Part shown: in pieces, positions 7,757-17,172 of the stretch
Layout: every line of letters begins with the position of its first letter
Position numbering within the stretch: position 1 is the stretch's first letter
NCBI RefSeq assembly: GCF_000407605.1
Contig: NZ_ASWO01000005.1
Coordinates: 372,001 to 436,000, forward strand
Direction: 5' to 3'
DNA length: 64,000 bases
From: Enterococcus sulfureus ATCC 49903
Lineage (GTDB): Bacteria; Bacillota; Bacilli; Lactobacillales; Enterococcaceae
Translations under genes and position numbers: made by a program
The notes under the pieces: model-generated
Told to the model about the DNA's origin: nothing
Databases searched by the model: none
What the model saw: only the letters and a program-made list of their open reading frames with translations

Positions 7757-8437
7757 TTAAGCTGGATAATCACTACGATAAAAACGTAAAACTAAAATCG
7801 TTTGGCTAATGGACAAATAAAGGAATAAAAATGCCACGATCAAAATGGATTTTTCAGCGAACAGACGATAACTAATACCTAAAACAACTGCTCCGATCAA
7901 GAAAGCTGCAACGACTAAAGCAAAATGGATAAAGGTAGCTAGTGCTTTATGATCTTTTGTCAATAAATAATCGTACAACCCAGAGGCCATTCCCTTTAAA
8001 TTTCCAGTAGTAAATAGACTGGTATACACACGTCCATTGATTTTATCAAATGAGATCCACTGTGCTGCTGTGATAAAGGAAATAATGATCGTCACAAGGG
8101 TAGCTTTCGTATGGATAAAGGATAAACTAAATAAAAAAAATAAGAGCGTTTCTGTATATAAAATAATCAAGCGCCAAAATGGCCAATTTCGTTTTCTGAA
8201 ATAATGCATCAGTGCTTTTCCAAAAAAAACACCTAAAAAGAAAAAAAGAGTCGAGAGAAATTTTTTCCACACACTGCCCCATTGTCCGTCGATCGTTTGC
8301 ATAATTGCCAAAATCAAATTTCCAGTTTGTGCCGAAGCGAAAGAGTCGTAGTGCATATAGGTATACAAATCAACTGCTCCACCAATAAAAGCGAGAATCA
8401 GACCTACTGAACGAAACTCGTGAATTTCTTTACGCAC
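7757..8437 (-). CDS. DUF1275 (YoaK-like) membrane protein
   Basis: A 226-aa polytopic membrane protein with about six hydrophobic segments. The N-terminal pattern GLILAFIGGAVDLYTYMHYDS and SAQTGNLI is characteristic of DUF1275/YoaK proteins, whose function is unknown. The start is GTG at 8437 with AGGTGAT upstream; the overlapping ATG codons are in another frame. It has its own promoter, which contains a CodY-type box (8480-8494), so it is probably repressed when branched-chain amino acids are abundant (inference). Confidence 0.85.
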   Translation of the reverse strand: MRKEIHEFRSVGLILAFIGGAVDLYTYMHYDSFASAQTGNLILAIMQTIDGQWGSVWKKFLSTLFFFLGVFFGKALMHYFRKRNWPFWRLIILYTETLLFFLFSLSFIHTKATLVTIIISFITAAQWISFDKINGRVYTSLFTTGNLKGMASGLYDYLLTKDHKALATFIHFALVVAAFLIGAVVLGISYRLFAEKSILIVAFLFLYLSISQTILVLRFYRSDYPA

Positions 8438-8470
8438 ATCATCACCTGCATTTTCTATTATTTTGGTTTC

Positions 8471-8498
8471 ACTATAACAAATATTCTGAAAATTTCAA
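8471..8498 (-). promoter_or_regulatory. Promoter of the DUF1275 gene with internal CodY-type box
   Basis: On the minus strand TTGAAA (8498-8493), a 16-base spacer and TATAGT (8476-8471) preceded by TGT, an extended -10. The 15-mer AATATTCTGAAAATT (8480-8494, plus strand) matches the CodY consensus AATTTTCWGAAAATT at 14 of 15 positions and fills the spacer. Confidence 0.65.
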
Positions 8499-8519
8499 TA
8501 AAAATGAAAAAATCATCAT

Positions 8520-8557
8520 AAAAAAGGCTGTGACAGACATTTGTCACAGCCTTTTTT
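8520..8557 (-). terminator. Terminator after the DUF308 gene
   Basis: GGCTGTGACA and TGTCACAGCC form a perfect 10-bp stem with a six-base loop, flanked by A and T runs. It ends the minus-strand DUF308 transcript. Confidence 0.9.
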
Positions 8558-8560
8558 GAT

Positions 8561-9088
8561 TTAACGTGAACGAATCGACGTAATTAGTGTTTCGATACCA
8601 GACAAGATAATGACGATACCGGCTAATTGTAAAGCAAATAAAATACTTTGGAATGGATTAAATAACAATATTAATCCTACAGCTAGTAAACAAAGGCCAA
8701 ATATGACACGAGGCCATCTACTTTTGTTGACTACTCGAGGCCCTTGAGGTTGTTGCATCAAATACACAAGTCCTTGAATGATCAAGATGATTCCAAAGAA
8801 AATCGGGAAAATTGAAATAATGGGTTTTGTCAGAACTAAAATTGCTAAAGCAGCAATTAATAGCAAAACGCCACTTGTGACACCAAACCCTACGAATCCA
8901 GTATCTTTACGCATGCGATAAGTTGTAATCAAATTCATGATCCCCATGATAGCAATATAAGCAGCGAGTACATACACGACACCGTTAAAAAATTTCTTAG
9001 GTTCGATAAGCAATAAAAAACCGATAATGACATACACGATAGTGCGTACCCAAGCGTAACGTTGCATGTGGTCTAAAAATTGTCTCAT
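8561..9088 (-). CDS. HdeD-like DUF308 membrane protein
   Basis: A 175-aa protein with about six short hydrophobic helices in pairs and small-residue-rich turns, the pattern of the HdeD/DUF308 family. HdeD is an acid-resistance membrane protein in E. coli, but Gram-positive members have no established role. GAGGTGAAG precedes the ATG by about 6 bases. It is monocistronic, with its own terminator (8520-8557) and a possible extended -10 promoter (TGTTATACT on the minus strand, 9139-9131). Confidence 0.8.
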   Translation of the reverse strand: MRQFLDHMQRYAWVRTIVYVIIGFLLLIEPKKFFNGVVYVLAAYIAIMGIMNLITTYRMRKDTGFVGFGVTSGVLLLIAALAILVLTKPIISIFPIFFGIILIIQGLVYLMQQPQGPRVVNKSRWPRVIFGLCLLAVGLILLFNPFQSILFALQLAGIVIILSGIETLITSIRSR

Positions 9089-9189
9089 TTTTCTTCACCT
9101 CTTTTGATTTGTCTGAATCGACTTGTGTATAGTATAACATACTCTAAAAAAAACAGAACACTGAAACGAACTCTGAAGGTGCTATCGGG

Positions 9190-9204
9190 AATTTTTAGAA
9201 AATC
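9190..9204. promoter_or_regulatory. CodY-like box between DUF308 and rexB
   Basis: AATTTTTAGAAAATC matches the CodY consensus AATTTTCWGAAAATT at 13 of 15 positions. It is about 32 bases upstream of a possible -35 for the DUF308 gene and about 36 bases before a possible -10 for rexB, so which gene it would control is unclear. Confidence 0.35.
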
Positions 9205-9236
9205 AGAGAGAAAGACTAAGAAAAGAGTCTGTTTAA

Positions 9237-9245
9237 TGGTAAAAT
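9237..9245 (+). promoter_or_regulatory. Extended -10 upstream of rexB
   Basis: TGGTAAAAT (-10 TAAAAT at 9240-9245), about 44 bases before the rexB start. No convincing -35 element is seen. Confidence 0.4.
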
Positions 9246-9288
9246 GAACATATGTTTCGTTTTACTAAATCTGAAAGGACGGGAGATA

Positions 9289-12200
9289 ATGGCGCTACAA
9301 TTTATCTTAGGAGATGGTGTGGTCGACCACACCCAAGCATTAGTGCAAAAAGCAGATGAATGGCTACAACAAAATCAAGCGCATCGCGTATTTTTCTTGG
9401 TACCCAATTACAATAAATTTGAGCGAGAAATCGAGCTCTTGCATGCCTTAAAAGAACAGCAACAAAAGCAAGGATTTAGTAGTATCAAAACACAAGTCTT
9501 TAGTTTCCAACGTTTATCTTGGTATTATTTTCAAGCAAGTGGTCAATATCAAAAGGATACGGTCACAGAAATTGGGGCGATGATGCTAATGCGAAAAACG
9601 CTAGCCAAATTAAACCCTCATTTGCATCTATTTCGTGGAGAAATCGAAAAAGTTGGTTTTTTAACTCAACTATTGGAATTGTATCAAGAATTTCAATTAA
9701 GCGGATTGACGACAGAGCACTTAGCGTTTATTGAAACTTCTCACGCTACGTTGAATCGAGAATTGCAAACCAAATTAGCTGAACTCACGATGATTTTTCG
9801 AGCCTATGAGCAAGAATTAGATCAACATCAAGTTTCACTATCGGACCCTTTGCATTGGCTAATTGAATACTTGAATGAACCTGACGAACAGTTACAGATG
9901 CAGCTAAAACATACTTTGTTTATTGCGACTGGTTTTTCGTCTGTCCAAGCCAAAGAGTTTCAGTTATTGAGTCAGTTGATGGAAAAAAGTACCCTAAATA
10001 TTGACTTAGTCTTGGACCAGCCTTTAGCCAATAGCGAACCTCTAGATTTGTTTTATGACGCCAATCGTACGTATCATCAAATCAGAACAGCTGCTTTACG
10101 CCAAGATGTCGTCGTACTACCAGATTATCCGATTGTTCAGCACCAAGTACATGCGCGAGGTAGACATGCATTGGCTGAATTTTGGCTTCGTACACAACAA
10201 CATCAAACCGTACAACATGATCCTACGCTAAAAGAGTATTTAGAGATTTGGCAAGTCGACACGCCAGAAGAAGAAATTCGTCAAATCGCGTTAGAAATCA
10301 AACGACTGATTAGCGGTGAAAAACCAAGTGAAATCAAGCTTACTTATAAAGATATTCAATTGTCGACGTTAGATATGGAACTTTACGCTCCTTATATCGA
10401 ACCGATTTTTAATGAGTTTGAGATTCCTTATTACTTGGATCAAGACAAATTATTGCGGCAACATCCGATCGTTCAATTTTTAGCGACTTGGTTTGATTTA
10501 GATCGTTATTATTATCGCGAAACCGATATTTTTAATTTATTAAAATCAGAATTGTTTATTCCGCAAAATTATATGCAAGTCAACGAAACGCTACCATTTC
10601 GTGAAGTCGTCGACCAAACCGAAAATATTAGTTTAGCCCATCATTTGACTGGGAAATTATGGATCAGAACAGAGGATTGGGAGATCTATTCTTACGATCC
10701 TATTTTAGGACAGCCGGTAGTAGATGACGTACTGACACAACAAACCAATCAATTACGTCGAGCGTTTTATACACAACTACATCAACCACTGCAACGATTA
10801 AAACAATCTAAAACGATGGAAGAAGCTGCGCAACGATTCTATCAGTTTTTAATCGACCAACAAATCGAACAGCAATTGTTACACTGGCGAAATGAAGCAG
10901 TGGAGCAAGGCAAACTAGATGAAGCGCGAAATCATGAACAAACTTGGCAAAACTTGATGGATATTTTGGATGAGTTTGTTGAAATCTATGCACAAGAAGC
11001 TTTTGATTGGGAACTGTTTACAACATTATTAATAAGTAGTTTAGAAAATATGAGTTTTGGGAAAATCCCCACGTCATTAGATCAAGTGCAAGTCAACCGA
11101 TTAGATCTAGCTCGACCAAATCAAAGTAAGGTAACGTTTGCTTTAGGGTTAAGTGAGACCGTTTTTCCTCGAAAAGTTGAAAATCATACGTTGTTAGATT
11201 TAACCGAACGAGAATGGCTAAATGAACAATTAGGTGAATTGGGTTATTTATATGATCGAGCTCAAGAAACAAGACAAAAAGAGCCATTTGTAGCCTATAG
11301 TGTCTTTTTATCCAGTACTACATGGTTATACCTAACCTATCCAGCTACTTCTGAAACTGATCATACGTTGAATCCATCTACTTATGTCACACGTATTTTA
11401 CATGAGTTTCCGGAAGTGTTTAAGAAAAAAGAAGGATTGGCGTTAACATCTGATCCACTTCAACACGTGGCCACTTATCGAGGTGTGATTCGCCAAGTCA
11501 ATCAATTGACACGCCAAGCAAATGCGCAAAAACAGGATTTACCAACAGTTTGGCTACAACTAGAAAAGAAAGTCAAACAAACCAAATGGTCCAAATTAGC
11601 TCAGCGTGTGTTTAAAAGTAGAGAAGATGAAAATATCCCAGTTGCACTCACACCAGAACAAGCACAACGTTTATATGGTCGTGAGATGTACAGTTCTGTA
11701 TCTCGTCTTGAAACGTTTCATGAATGTGAATATCGCTACTTTATGCAGTACGGGCTACAATTAAAAGAACGTGAAATCTACGGGATCACTCCAGCCGTAA
11801 CAGGTGAGTTCTTCCATGATGCACTCGATCGTTTTTTAAACGTGTTGATCAAAGAAAAATTGAGTTTGACGAATTTAACGGCGGAAATGAGACAACAGTT
11901 CATGGAGCAAGTACTAAAAGAAATTTTTGGACAAACACGTTATCGATTATTGAGTCGTTCTGCGCGTTTAGACTTTTTATTTCAACAACTTTCCCAAACG
12001 ATTAATCGTGTCAGTTGGGCACTGCATGCTCAAAGCCAAAAAACTAAATTAACCCCGGTCCAGACAGAAGTATTATTTGGACAACTTGCCGCCAAACAAG
12101 GAATCAAAGGACTAGAGATTGACTTAGCAAGTGGAGGACGGCTACATGTTCGCGGGAAAATCGACCGAATCGATCAAGTTGAGGTTGACGATACAACGTA

Positions 12201-12840
12201 TTTATCGGTTGTCGATTATAAATCAAGTAAAAAAGAATTCGATCCGACTGAAGTGTATTATGGACTGGCGATGCAATTGGTGACCTATTTAGATGTTGCG
12301 TTGCGCGATGCCGCACAATTAGTCGGAACGCAACACGTTCGTCCTGGTGGAGCGTATTATTTAAAAATGCATGATCCTGTGTTAAAAGGCACGGTCGATC
12401 AAGAAAAACGCGAAACAGAACGACTAAAAGAATACAAATACTCCGGACTATTCATTAATGATCAAGCACTATTTTCGGCGTATGATAGTAGTCTAATGAA
12501 AAGCCAACATTCAGAGGTTTTCCCGATTCGTAAAGATAAAGATGAACAGTATACGATGATTACCCAAAGTAAAGATCGTTTTTATACAAAAGAAGAACTC
12601 GATGTTTTGCGAACGTATAATCAAGAAAAAATGCGTCAAAGCGCCAATCGTTTGCAACGTGGAGAATTGGAACTCCAGCCAAGTCTTCGAGTAGAAAAAC
12701 AACGTCGCGCGTGTGATCATTGTCCGTTTCGAAGTGTATGTAAATTTGATGCGATGCTACCAGAAAATCATTATCGAAAAATCGAAACCAAACCGAAAGA
12801 AGAAATTTTAAAAAAAATGGAGGGAGTTCTTTATGAATAA
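9289..12840 (+). CDS. rexB: ATP-dependent helicase/nuclease subunit B (RexB/AddB)
   Basis: A 1183-aa AddB/RexB subunit of the double-strand break-processing helicase-nuclease that loads RecA and recognises Chi. The C-terminal nuclease motif VVDYKSSKK is near residue 975. The four Cys of the AddB iron-sulfur cluster are visible: one in HECEYRY (about 813) and three in CDHCPFRSVC (about 1142, 1145, 1151). The N-terminal helicase-like part lacks a canonical Walker A, as in lactobacillar and streptococcal RexB. The start at 9289 has GGGAG upstream; the frame open from 9244 lacks a ribosome binding site. The stop overlaps rexA by 8 bases. Confidence 0.96.
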   Translation: MALQFILGDGVVDHTQALVQKADEWLQQNQAHRVFFLVPNYNKFEREIELLHALKEQQQKQGFSSIKTQVFSFQRLSWYYFQASGQYQKDTVTEIGAMMLMRKTLAKLNPHLHLFRGEIEKVGFLTQLLELYQEFQLSGLTTEHLAFIETSHATLNRELQTKLAELTMIFRAYEQELDQHQVSLSDPLHWLIEYLNEPDEQLQMQLKHTLFIATGFSSVQAKEFQLLSQLMEKSTLNIDLVLDQPLANSEPLDLFYDANRTYHQIRTAALRQDVVVLPDYPIVQHQVHARGRHALAEFWLRTQQHQTVQHDPTLKEYLEIWQVDTPEEEIRQIALEIKRLISGEKPSEIKLTYKDIQLSTLDMELYAPYIEPIFNEFEIPYYLDQDKLLRQHPIVQFLATWFDLDRYYYRETDIFNLLKSELFIPQNYMQVNETLPFREVVDQTENISLAHHLTGKLWIRTEDWEIYSYDPILGQPVVDDVLTQQTNQLRRAFYTQLHQPLQRLKQSKTMEEAAQRFYQFLIDQQIEQQLLHWRNEAVEQGKLDEARNHEQTWQNLMDILDEFVEIYAQEAFDWELFTTLLISSLENMSFGKIPTSLDQVQVNRLDLARPNQSKVTFALGLSETVFPRKVENHTLLDLTEREWLNEQLGELGYLYDRAQETRQKEPFVAYSVFLSSTTWLYLTYPATSETDHTLNPSTYVTRILHEFPEVFKKKEGLALTSDPLQHVATYRGVIRQVNQLTRQANAQKQDLPTVWLQLEKKVKQTKWSKLAQRVFKSREDENIPVALTPEQAQRLYGREMYSSVSRLETFHECEYRYFMQYGLQLKEREIYGITPAVTGEFFHDALDRFLNVLIKEKLSLTNLTAEMRQQFMEQVLKEIFGQTRYRLLSRSARLDFLFQQLSQTINRVSWALHAQSQKTKLTPVQTEVLFGQLAAKQGIKGLEIDLASGGRLHVRGKIDRIDQVEVDDTTYLSVVDYKSSKKEFDPTEVYYGLAMQLVTYLDVALRDAAQLVGTQHVRPGGAYYLKMHDPVLKGTVDQEKRETERLKEYKYSGLFINDQALFSAYDSSLMKSQHSEVFPIRKDKDEQYTMITQSKDRFYTKEELDVLRTYNQEKMRQSANRLQRGELELQPSLRVEKQRRACDHCPFRSVCKFDAMLPENHYRKIETKPKEEILKKMEGVLYE

Positions 12841-15800
12841 GATCCCCGAAAAACCCAAAGATGCAATGTATACTGATGAACAATGGCAAGCGATTTTTGA
12901 AACGGATCATCATTTGTTAGTTTCGGCATCTGCTGGTTCTGGAAAAACTAGAATTTTAGTGCAACGTGTGATTGAAAAAATCAAACAGCATCAATCGATC
13001 GAACAATTACTGATCGTAACGTTTACTGAAGCAGCAGCTAGAGAAATGAAACAACGAATCGAGATCGCTTTACGAGAATTGCTTCAAGAAGCACCGATCG
13101 GCGAACGTCAGTGGTGGATACAGCAGTTACAATTACTGCCTACTGCTACGATCTCGACGTTACATGCATTTTGTTTGCGGGTCATTCGTAAATATTATTA
13201 TGTTCTAGATCTGGAACCGGGTTTTCGTTTGTTAACCGATGATACAGAACGATTATTATTACAAGAAGAGATCATGGAAGATATAATCGAAGAAGCTTAT
13301 GAGAGTAAATCCGAAGCGTTTTATACTTTTGTCGCGAATTTTATCAGTGACCGTTCCGATCAAGTTTTATCGGAGCTATTGTTGCAATTATATGACTTTG
13401 CACGAGCCAATCCAGATCCGATTGCTTGGTTAGACGCACTGCCTCTAGCGTATCAGACGACAGATATGGCAACGATGCCTTTATATACTTCATTTATAAA
13501 AGTACAGCTTGAAGAGAAATTTGCAGAAGCACATGCACAACTACAAGTAGCAAAAGACTATAGTGTAGGATTAGATAAACTAGTCGCGGTGATTGAAGAA
13601 GAGTTGACGCAAATTGAACAGTTACAGCAAGTGTTGGCTTTAAATGAAGTGGATCAGGTCTATCAAGCGTTGACAAACATAACATTTAGTCGTTTTCCAG
13701 CGTATCGTAAGGCGGAGGAAAAAGAGGTTGCACAAACGGTTAAACCGATGCGTGAATTGGCCAAACAATTAGTACAAGAAGCGAGTACGATTTTTCCTTA
13801 TCCCCCAAACGTGTTACTCGATACATTGAATCAAGCTTATCCGATCGTAGAAGAAGCGGTACGCTTAGTGAAACTGTTTATGGCGCGATACCAAAAAAGT
13901 AAGGCACAAAAAAATGTACTTGATTTTAATGATTTAGAGCATTTAACCCTTGCGATTTTACAAGTCAAAACACCAGAAATCGATGTACATGCTTACTACC
14001 AAGAACTGTTTCATGAGGTGTTGGTCGATGAATACCAAGATATCAATCGGTTGCAACAAGCGATTTTAGAACAAGTTGCCAAACAAGAACCAGGGAATTT
14101 ATTTATGGTAGGAGATGTGAAACAATCGATTTATGCGTTTCGCTTAGCAGATCCTACGCTTTTTATTGAAAAATATGCACGCTATAAACAACATCAAGAA
14201 GGCGAAAAAATCGATTTAAAAGAAAACTTTCGTTCACGTAAAGAAGTATTAGCCTTTACCAATTTGATTTTTGAACAGCTAATGGACCAGCAAGTAGGAC
14301 AAATTGATTATCAAGATGAAGCGCGCTTGATCAGTGGAGCTACCTATTATCCAGAACAAGATGCTACTTTAGTACAACCAGAAGTATTGATTTATGAAAA
14401 ACAACAAACGACCCCTTCAATGATCACGACAAAATCAGAAGGTGAGATCCATTTAGTTGCACAAAAAATTCGCGAATTACTAGCACAAAATCGTCAAATT
14501 TTTGATCGAAAAACAAATCAATTACGAGCACTTTCTTATCAAGATATTGTGTTATTGACCCCAACGCGTAGTGCACATTTAACGATGATCGATATCTTTC
14601 AAGAATATGATTTACCGATTGCCATAAAAGATGCCCAAAATTATTTTCAAGCGACAGAGATTCAAGTGATGTTGAGTTTACTACAAATTATTGACAATCC
14701 TATCCAAGATATTCCGCTTGTTAGTGTTTTACGTTCACCAATCGTGGGATTGAATGAATCAGAACTAGCCGACATTCGCTTAGAAAATCAAGACATGACA
14801 TTTTATCAAGCTGTGGTGAATTATCCGGACGAACATGTGAGTCTAAAACAAAAATTAACATCCTTTTTAACGCAATTGACAACTTGGCGAAAATTAGCTA
14901 AACGACAACCGATCGCGACCTTGTTACAAGATATTTATGCACAGACAGCTTATCCTGATTATGTGTTGGGCTTGCCTTCTGGCGAACAGCGTTATGCGAA
15001 TTTAATGGCGCTGATTCAACGTGCACAACGCTACGAAGAGACGAGTTTTAGAGGATTGTATCCATTTGTACGATTCATTGAAAAAATGCGCGAAAAAAAT
15101 AAAGATCTGTCTCAACCAGTAGCAAAAGTTCAAGAAGAATCGATCCAAGTGATGACGATTCATGCAAGTAAAGGGTTGGAATTTCCTGTTGTTTTTGTGA
15201 TGGACATGACCAAAGAAGTCAATACTCAAGATTTGACGAAGCCTTATTTGATGGATGAACAACTTGGGCTTGGGATCAAATGGATCGATTCAGAACGTAT
15301 GAGTTTTACGAGTTTACCTTATCTTGCGATCCAACAAACGAAACTAGTAAAGACGTTATCTGAAGAAATGCGTAAGTTATACGTCGCGTTAACGAGAGCA
15401 GAGCAAAAACTCTTTTTAGTAGGTTCTTATAAAACGAAAGAAGAAGCGATAAAAAAATGGTCGAAAGCACTGACGCAAACGCAACAGTTTTTAGATCCGC
15501 AATTACGTTTATCTTCTAAATCGTCATTGATGGATTGGGTAGGGATGACGCTAGTACGGCATCCTTCGTTTGAACCGTATATAGACGATATCACGTTAAG
15601 AGGGAAAAAAATTGTGCATGAAGCCGATTTTCACTGTCAGTTTGTCGATAGTCAATCATTGGATACGACTTATGCCTACTGGAAAGAGCAAATGCACACA
15701 CCGTCCAAACAAATCTTGACGACAAGCGAATTCGGAGCAGTATCGGATGTCTTATTAAATCGATTAGCGTATCAGTATCCATATCCTAAAGCGACAAAAA

Positions 15801-16474
15801 CGACCAGTTATCAATCTGTTTCAGAAATTAAGCGACTCTACAATGATCCGGATGAACAAGATTTGCAATTGCTGGATTGGAATGAACCCAATCCACAAAG
15901 CTATCGACAAGTCGAGCAATTAGCTAAACCTAAGTTTTTAGCCACGCAAGACATACAGGCTACAACGGTCGGACAAGCAACACATTATCTATTGCAACAG
16001 ATTTCGCTTACTAGACAACCGACAAAAGAAGCCTTGTTGAGACAGCAACGCGACTTGATCCAAACACAGCAGTTTCCAGAACATATCGTGACGGCAGTAG
16101 ATCTAGACAGTATTTTATGGTTTTTTGATACCACATTAGGTAAAGACTTGCTTGCTTATCCACAACGAGTGTTTCGTGAGCAACCTTTTTCAATGTTAAA
16201 GGCCGCTAGCGAAATCTATCAAGATTTTGATGATCCTACTTCTGAATTGTTGATCCATGGAATCATCGATGGCTATCTAGAATTTGAAGATCATGTAGTG
16301 TTGTATGATTTTAAGACAGATCACCTCACAAAACAGCAAGATGCTTCACAAATTCTAGCGCGTTATCGTGGGCAATTGCGCCTTTACGCACAAGCATTAG
16401 AACAAGCATTAGAAAAACCTGTGAAAGAAACTTATTTAGTATTGCTTTCTGCACGAAACGTGCTATCCTTATGA
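12833..16474 (+). CDS. rexA: ATP-dependent helicase/nuclease subunit A (RexA/AddA)
   Basis: A 1213-aa UvrD/Rep-type helicase with a C-terminal RecB-like nuclease, partner of RexB. Walker A is SASAGSGKT (about residues 34-42), motif II is VDEYQD (about 399), the late motifs include MTIHASKGLEFPVV and YVALTRAE, and the nuclease motif is LYDFKTDHL (about 1158). GGAGGGAG is well placed before the ATG, and the 8-base overlap with rexB suggests coupled, equimolar synthesis. Length is usual for AddA. Confidence 0.97.
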   Translation: MNKIPEKPKDAMYTDEQWQAIFETDHHLLVSASAGSGKTRILVQRVIEKIKQHQSIEQLLIVTFTEAAAREMKQRIEIALRELLQEAPIGERQWWIQQLQLLPTATISTLHAFCLRVIRKYYYVLDLEPGFRLLTDDTERLLLQEEIMEDIIEEAYESKSEAFYTFVANFISDRSDQVLSELLLQLYDFARANPDPIAWLDALPLAYQTTDMATMPLYTSFIKVQLEEKFAEAHAQLQVAKDYSVGLDKLVAVIEEELTQIEQLQQVLALNEVDQVYQALTNITFSRFPAYRKAEEKEVAQTVKPMRELAKQLVQEASTIFPYPPNVLLDTLNQAYPIVEEAVRLVKLFMARYQKSKAQKNVLDFNDLEHLTLAILQVKTPEIDVHAYYQELFHEVLVDEYQDINRLQQAILEQVAKQEPGNLFMVGDVKQSIYAFRLADPTLFIEKYARYKQHQEGEKIDLKENFRSRKEVLAFTNLIFEQLMDQQVGQIDYQDEARLISGATYYPEQDATLVQPEVLIYEKQQTTPSMITTKSEGEIHLVAQKIRELLAQNRQIFDRKTNQLRALSYQDIVLLTPTRSAHLTMIDIFQEYDLPIAIKDAQNYFQATEIQVMLSLLQIIDNPIQDIPLVSVLRSPIVGLNESELADIRLENQDMTFYQAVVNYPDEHVSLKQKLTSFLTQLTTWRKLAKRQPIATLLQDIYAQTAYPDYVLGLPSGEQRYANLMALIQRAQRYEETSFRGLYPFVRFIEKMREKNKDLSQPVAKVQEESIQVMTIHASKGLEFPVVFVMDMTKEVNTQDLTKPYLMDEQLGLGIKWIDSERMSFTSLPYLAIQQTKLVKTLSEEMRKLYVALTRAEQKLFLVGSYKTKEEAIKKWSKALTQTQQFLDPQLRLSSKSSLMDWVGMTLVRHPSFEPYIDDITLRGKKIVHEADFHCQFVDSQSLDTTYAYWKEQMHTPSKQILTTSEFGAVSDVLLNRLAYQYPYPKATKTTSYQSVSEIKRLYNDPDEQDLQLLDWNEPNPQSYRQVEQLAKPKFLATQDIQATTVGQATHYLLQQISLTRQPTKEALLRQQRDLIQTQQFPEHIVTAVDLDSILWFFDTTLGKDLLAYPQRVFREQPFSMLKAASEIYQDFDDPTSELLIHGIIDGYLEFEDHVVLYDFKTDHLTKQQDASQILARYRGQLRLYAQALEQALEKPVKETYLVLLSARNVLSL

Positions 16475-16501
16475 CGGCCACTATATTGCAAGCGGCATTT
16501 C

Positions 16502-16529
16502 TTACAAAAGGTAAGAGATATGATACACT
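16502..16529 (+). promoter_or_regulatory. Candidate promoter of the HxlR gene
   Basis: TTACAA (16502-16507), a 16-base spacer and TACACT (16524-16529) preceded by TGA, an extended -10. The start codon follows 23 bases later. Confidence 0.5.
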
Positions 16530-16552
16530 ATAGTCAAAGAGGTGAGACAAAC

Positions 16553-16870
16553 ATGGAAACAAAAAAAATAAACTATACTCTTTGTCCAAAATTTGAGAAA
16601 GCTTTTTCCATTCTAGGAAAAAAATGGAATGGTTTGATCATTGACGTGTTATTAGAAGAGCATGGTCAACGTTTTGTAGAATTGTCTAAAACCATTCCGA
16701 TGTTAAGCGATCGCGTTTTAGCTGAGCGCTTAAAAGAGTTAGAAGAAGAACAAATCGTGAAAAAAGAGGAACATCTGTATGTTTTGACGGATAAAGGTGT
16801 TGCGTTACAAGAAAGTTTTGCTTCAGTGAAACGTTGGAGTGAAGAATGGTGTGACGCAAAAGAAGCCTAG
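16553..16870 (+). CDS. HxlR family transcriptional regulator
   Basis: A 105-aa winged-helix protein of the HxlR/YodB class: FSILGKKWNGLIIDVLLE is the family opening, then FVELSKTIPMLSDRVLAERLKEL forms the HTH, followed by a wing (VLTDKG). A Cys lies at the N-terminus (TLCPKFEKA), where redox-sensing members such as YodB and HypR have their reactive Cys; whether it senses electrophiles here is inference. AGAGGTGAG precedes the ATG at 16553. It sits alone between rexA and the pheS leader and no target gene is obvious nearby. Confidence 0.85.
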   Translation: METKKINYTLCPKFEKAFSILGKKWNGLIIDVLLEEHGQRFVELSKTIPMLSDRVLAERLKELEEEQIVKKEEHLYVLTDKGVALQESFASVKRWSEEWCDAKEA

Positions 16871-16899
16871 TTGCTTTTTTGACTATTTTTTAGTACACT

Positions 16900-17140
16900 G
16901 TCAGTAATTGGATAAAGAAAAACGTTGATGGAAACAAGTAATTTTTACCCAGCTGTACAGGGAAATTTGCCATAGACTGCAAGCAAATTCAGTATGAAAA
17001 AATGAAATTCACTTCCTAGTTAGCATTTGAGAAAATGCCGGTAGATGACTGCCGTTATGAAAGTAAGAGCGTGAGTTTCTCACGAATTAGGATGGTATCG
17101 CGAGCCTTCGTTCCTTTAATGGAATGAAGGCTTTTTTTAT
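16900..17140 (+). ncRNA. T-box riboswitch (Phe) leader of pheST
   Basis: The 302-base gap before pheS is a T-box leader. A TTC (Phe) specifier is at 17008-17010 in the context GAAATTCAC. The T-box motif AATTAGGATGGTATCGCG (17085-17102) keeps the TGG that pairs with the tRNA end. The terminator follows: AGCCTTCGTTCC and GGAATGAAGGCT around TTTAAT, then seven T (17103-17138). Uncharged tRNA-Phe should promote read-through into pheS and pheT. The 5' boundary is approximate. Confidence 0.9.
17103..17138 (+). terminator. Regulated terminator of the pheS T-box
   Basis: Hairpin AGCCTTCGTTCC (17103-17114) and GGAATGAAGGCT with a T run; its 5' arm directly follows the T-box motif, so antiterminator and terminator are mutually exclusive. 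Confidence 0.9.
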
Positions 17141-17172
17141 TTGATTGAAAAGCGCTAAAGGAGGAAAATTCC

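Noticed and set aside
12560-12913. 117-aa minus-strand frame over the rexB-rexA junction
   Set aside because: Antisense to two strongly supported genes and rich in Phe/His as expected for a shadow frame.
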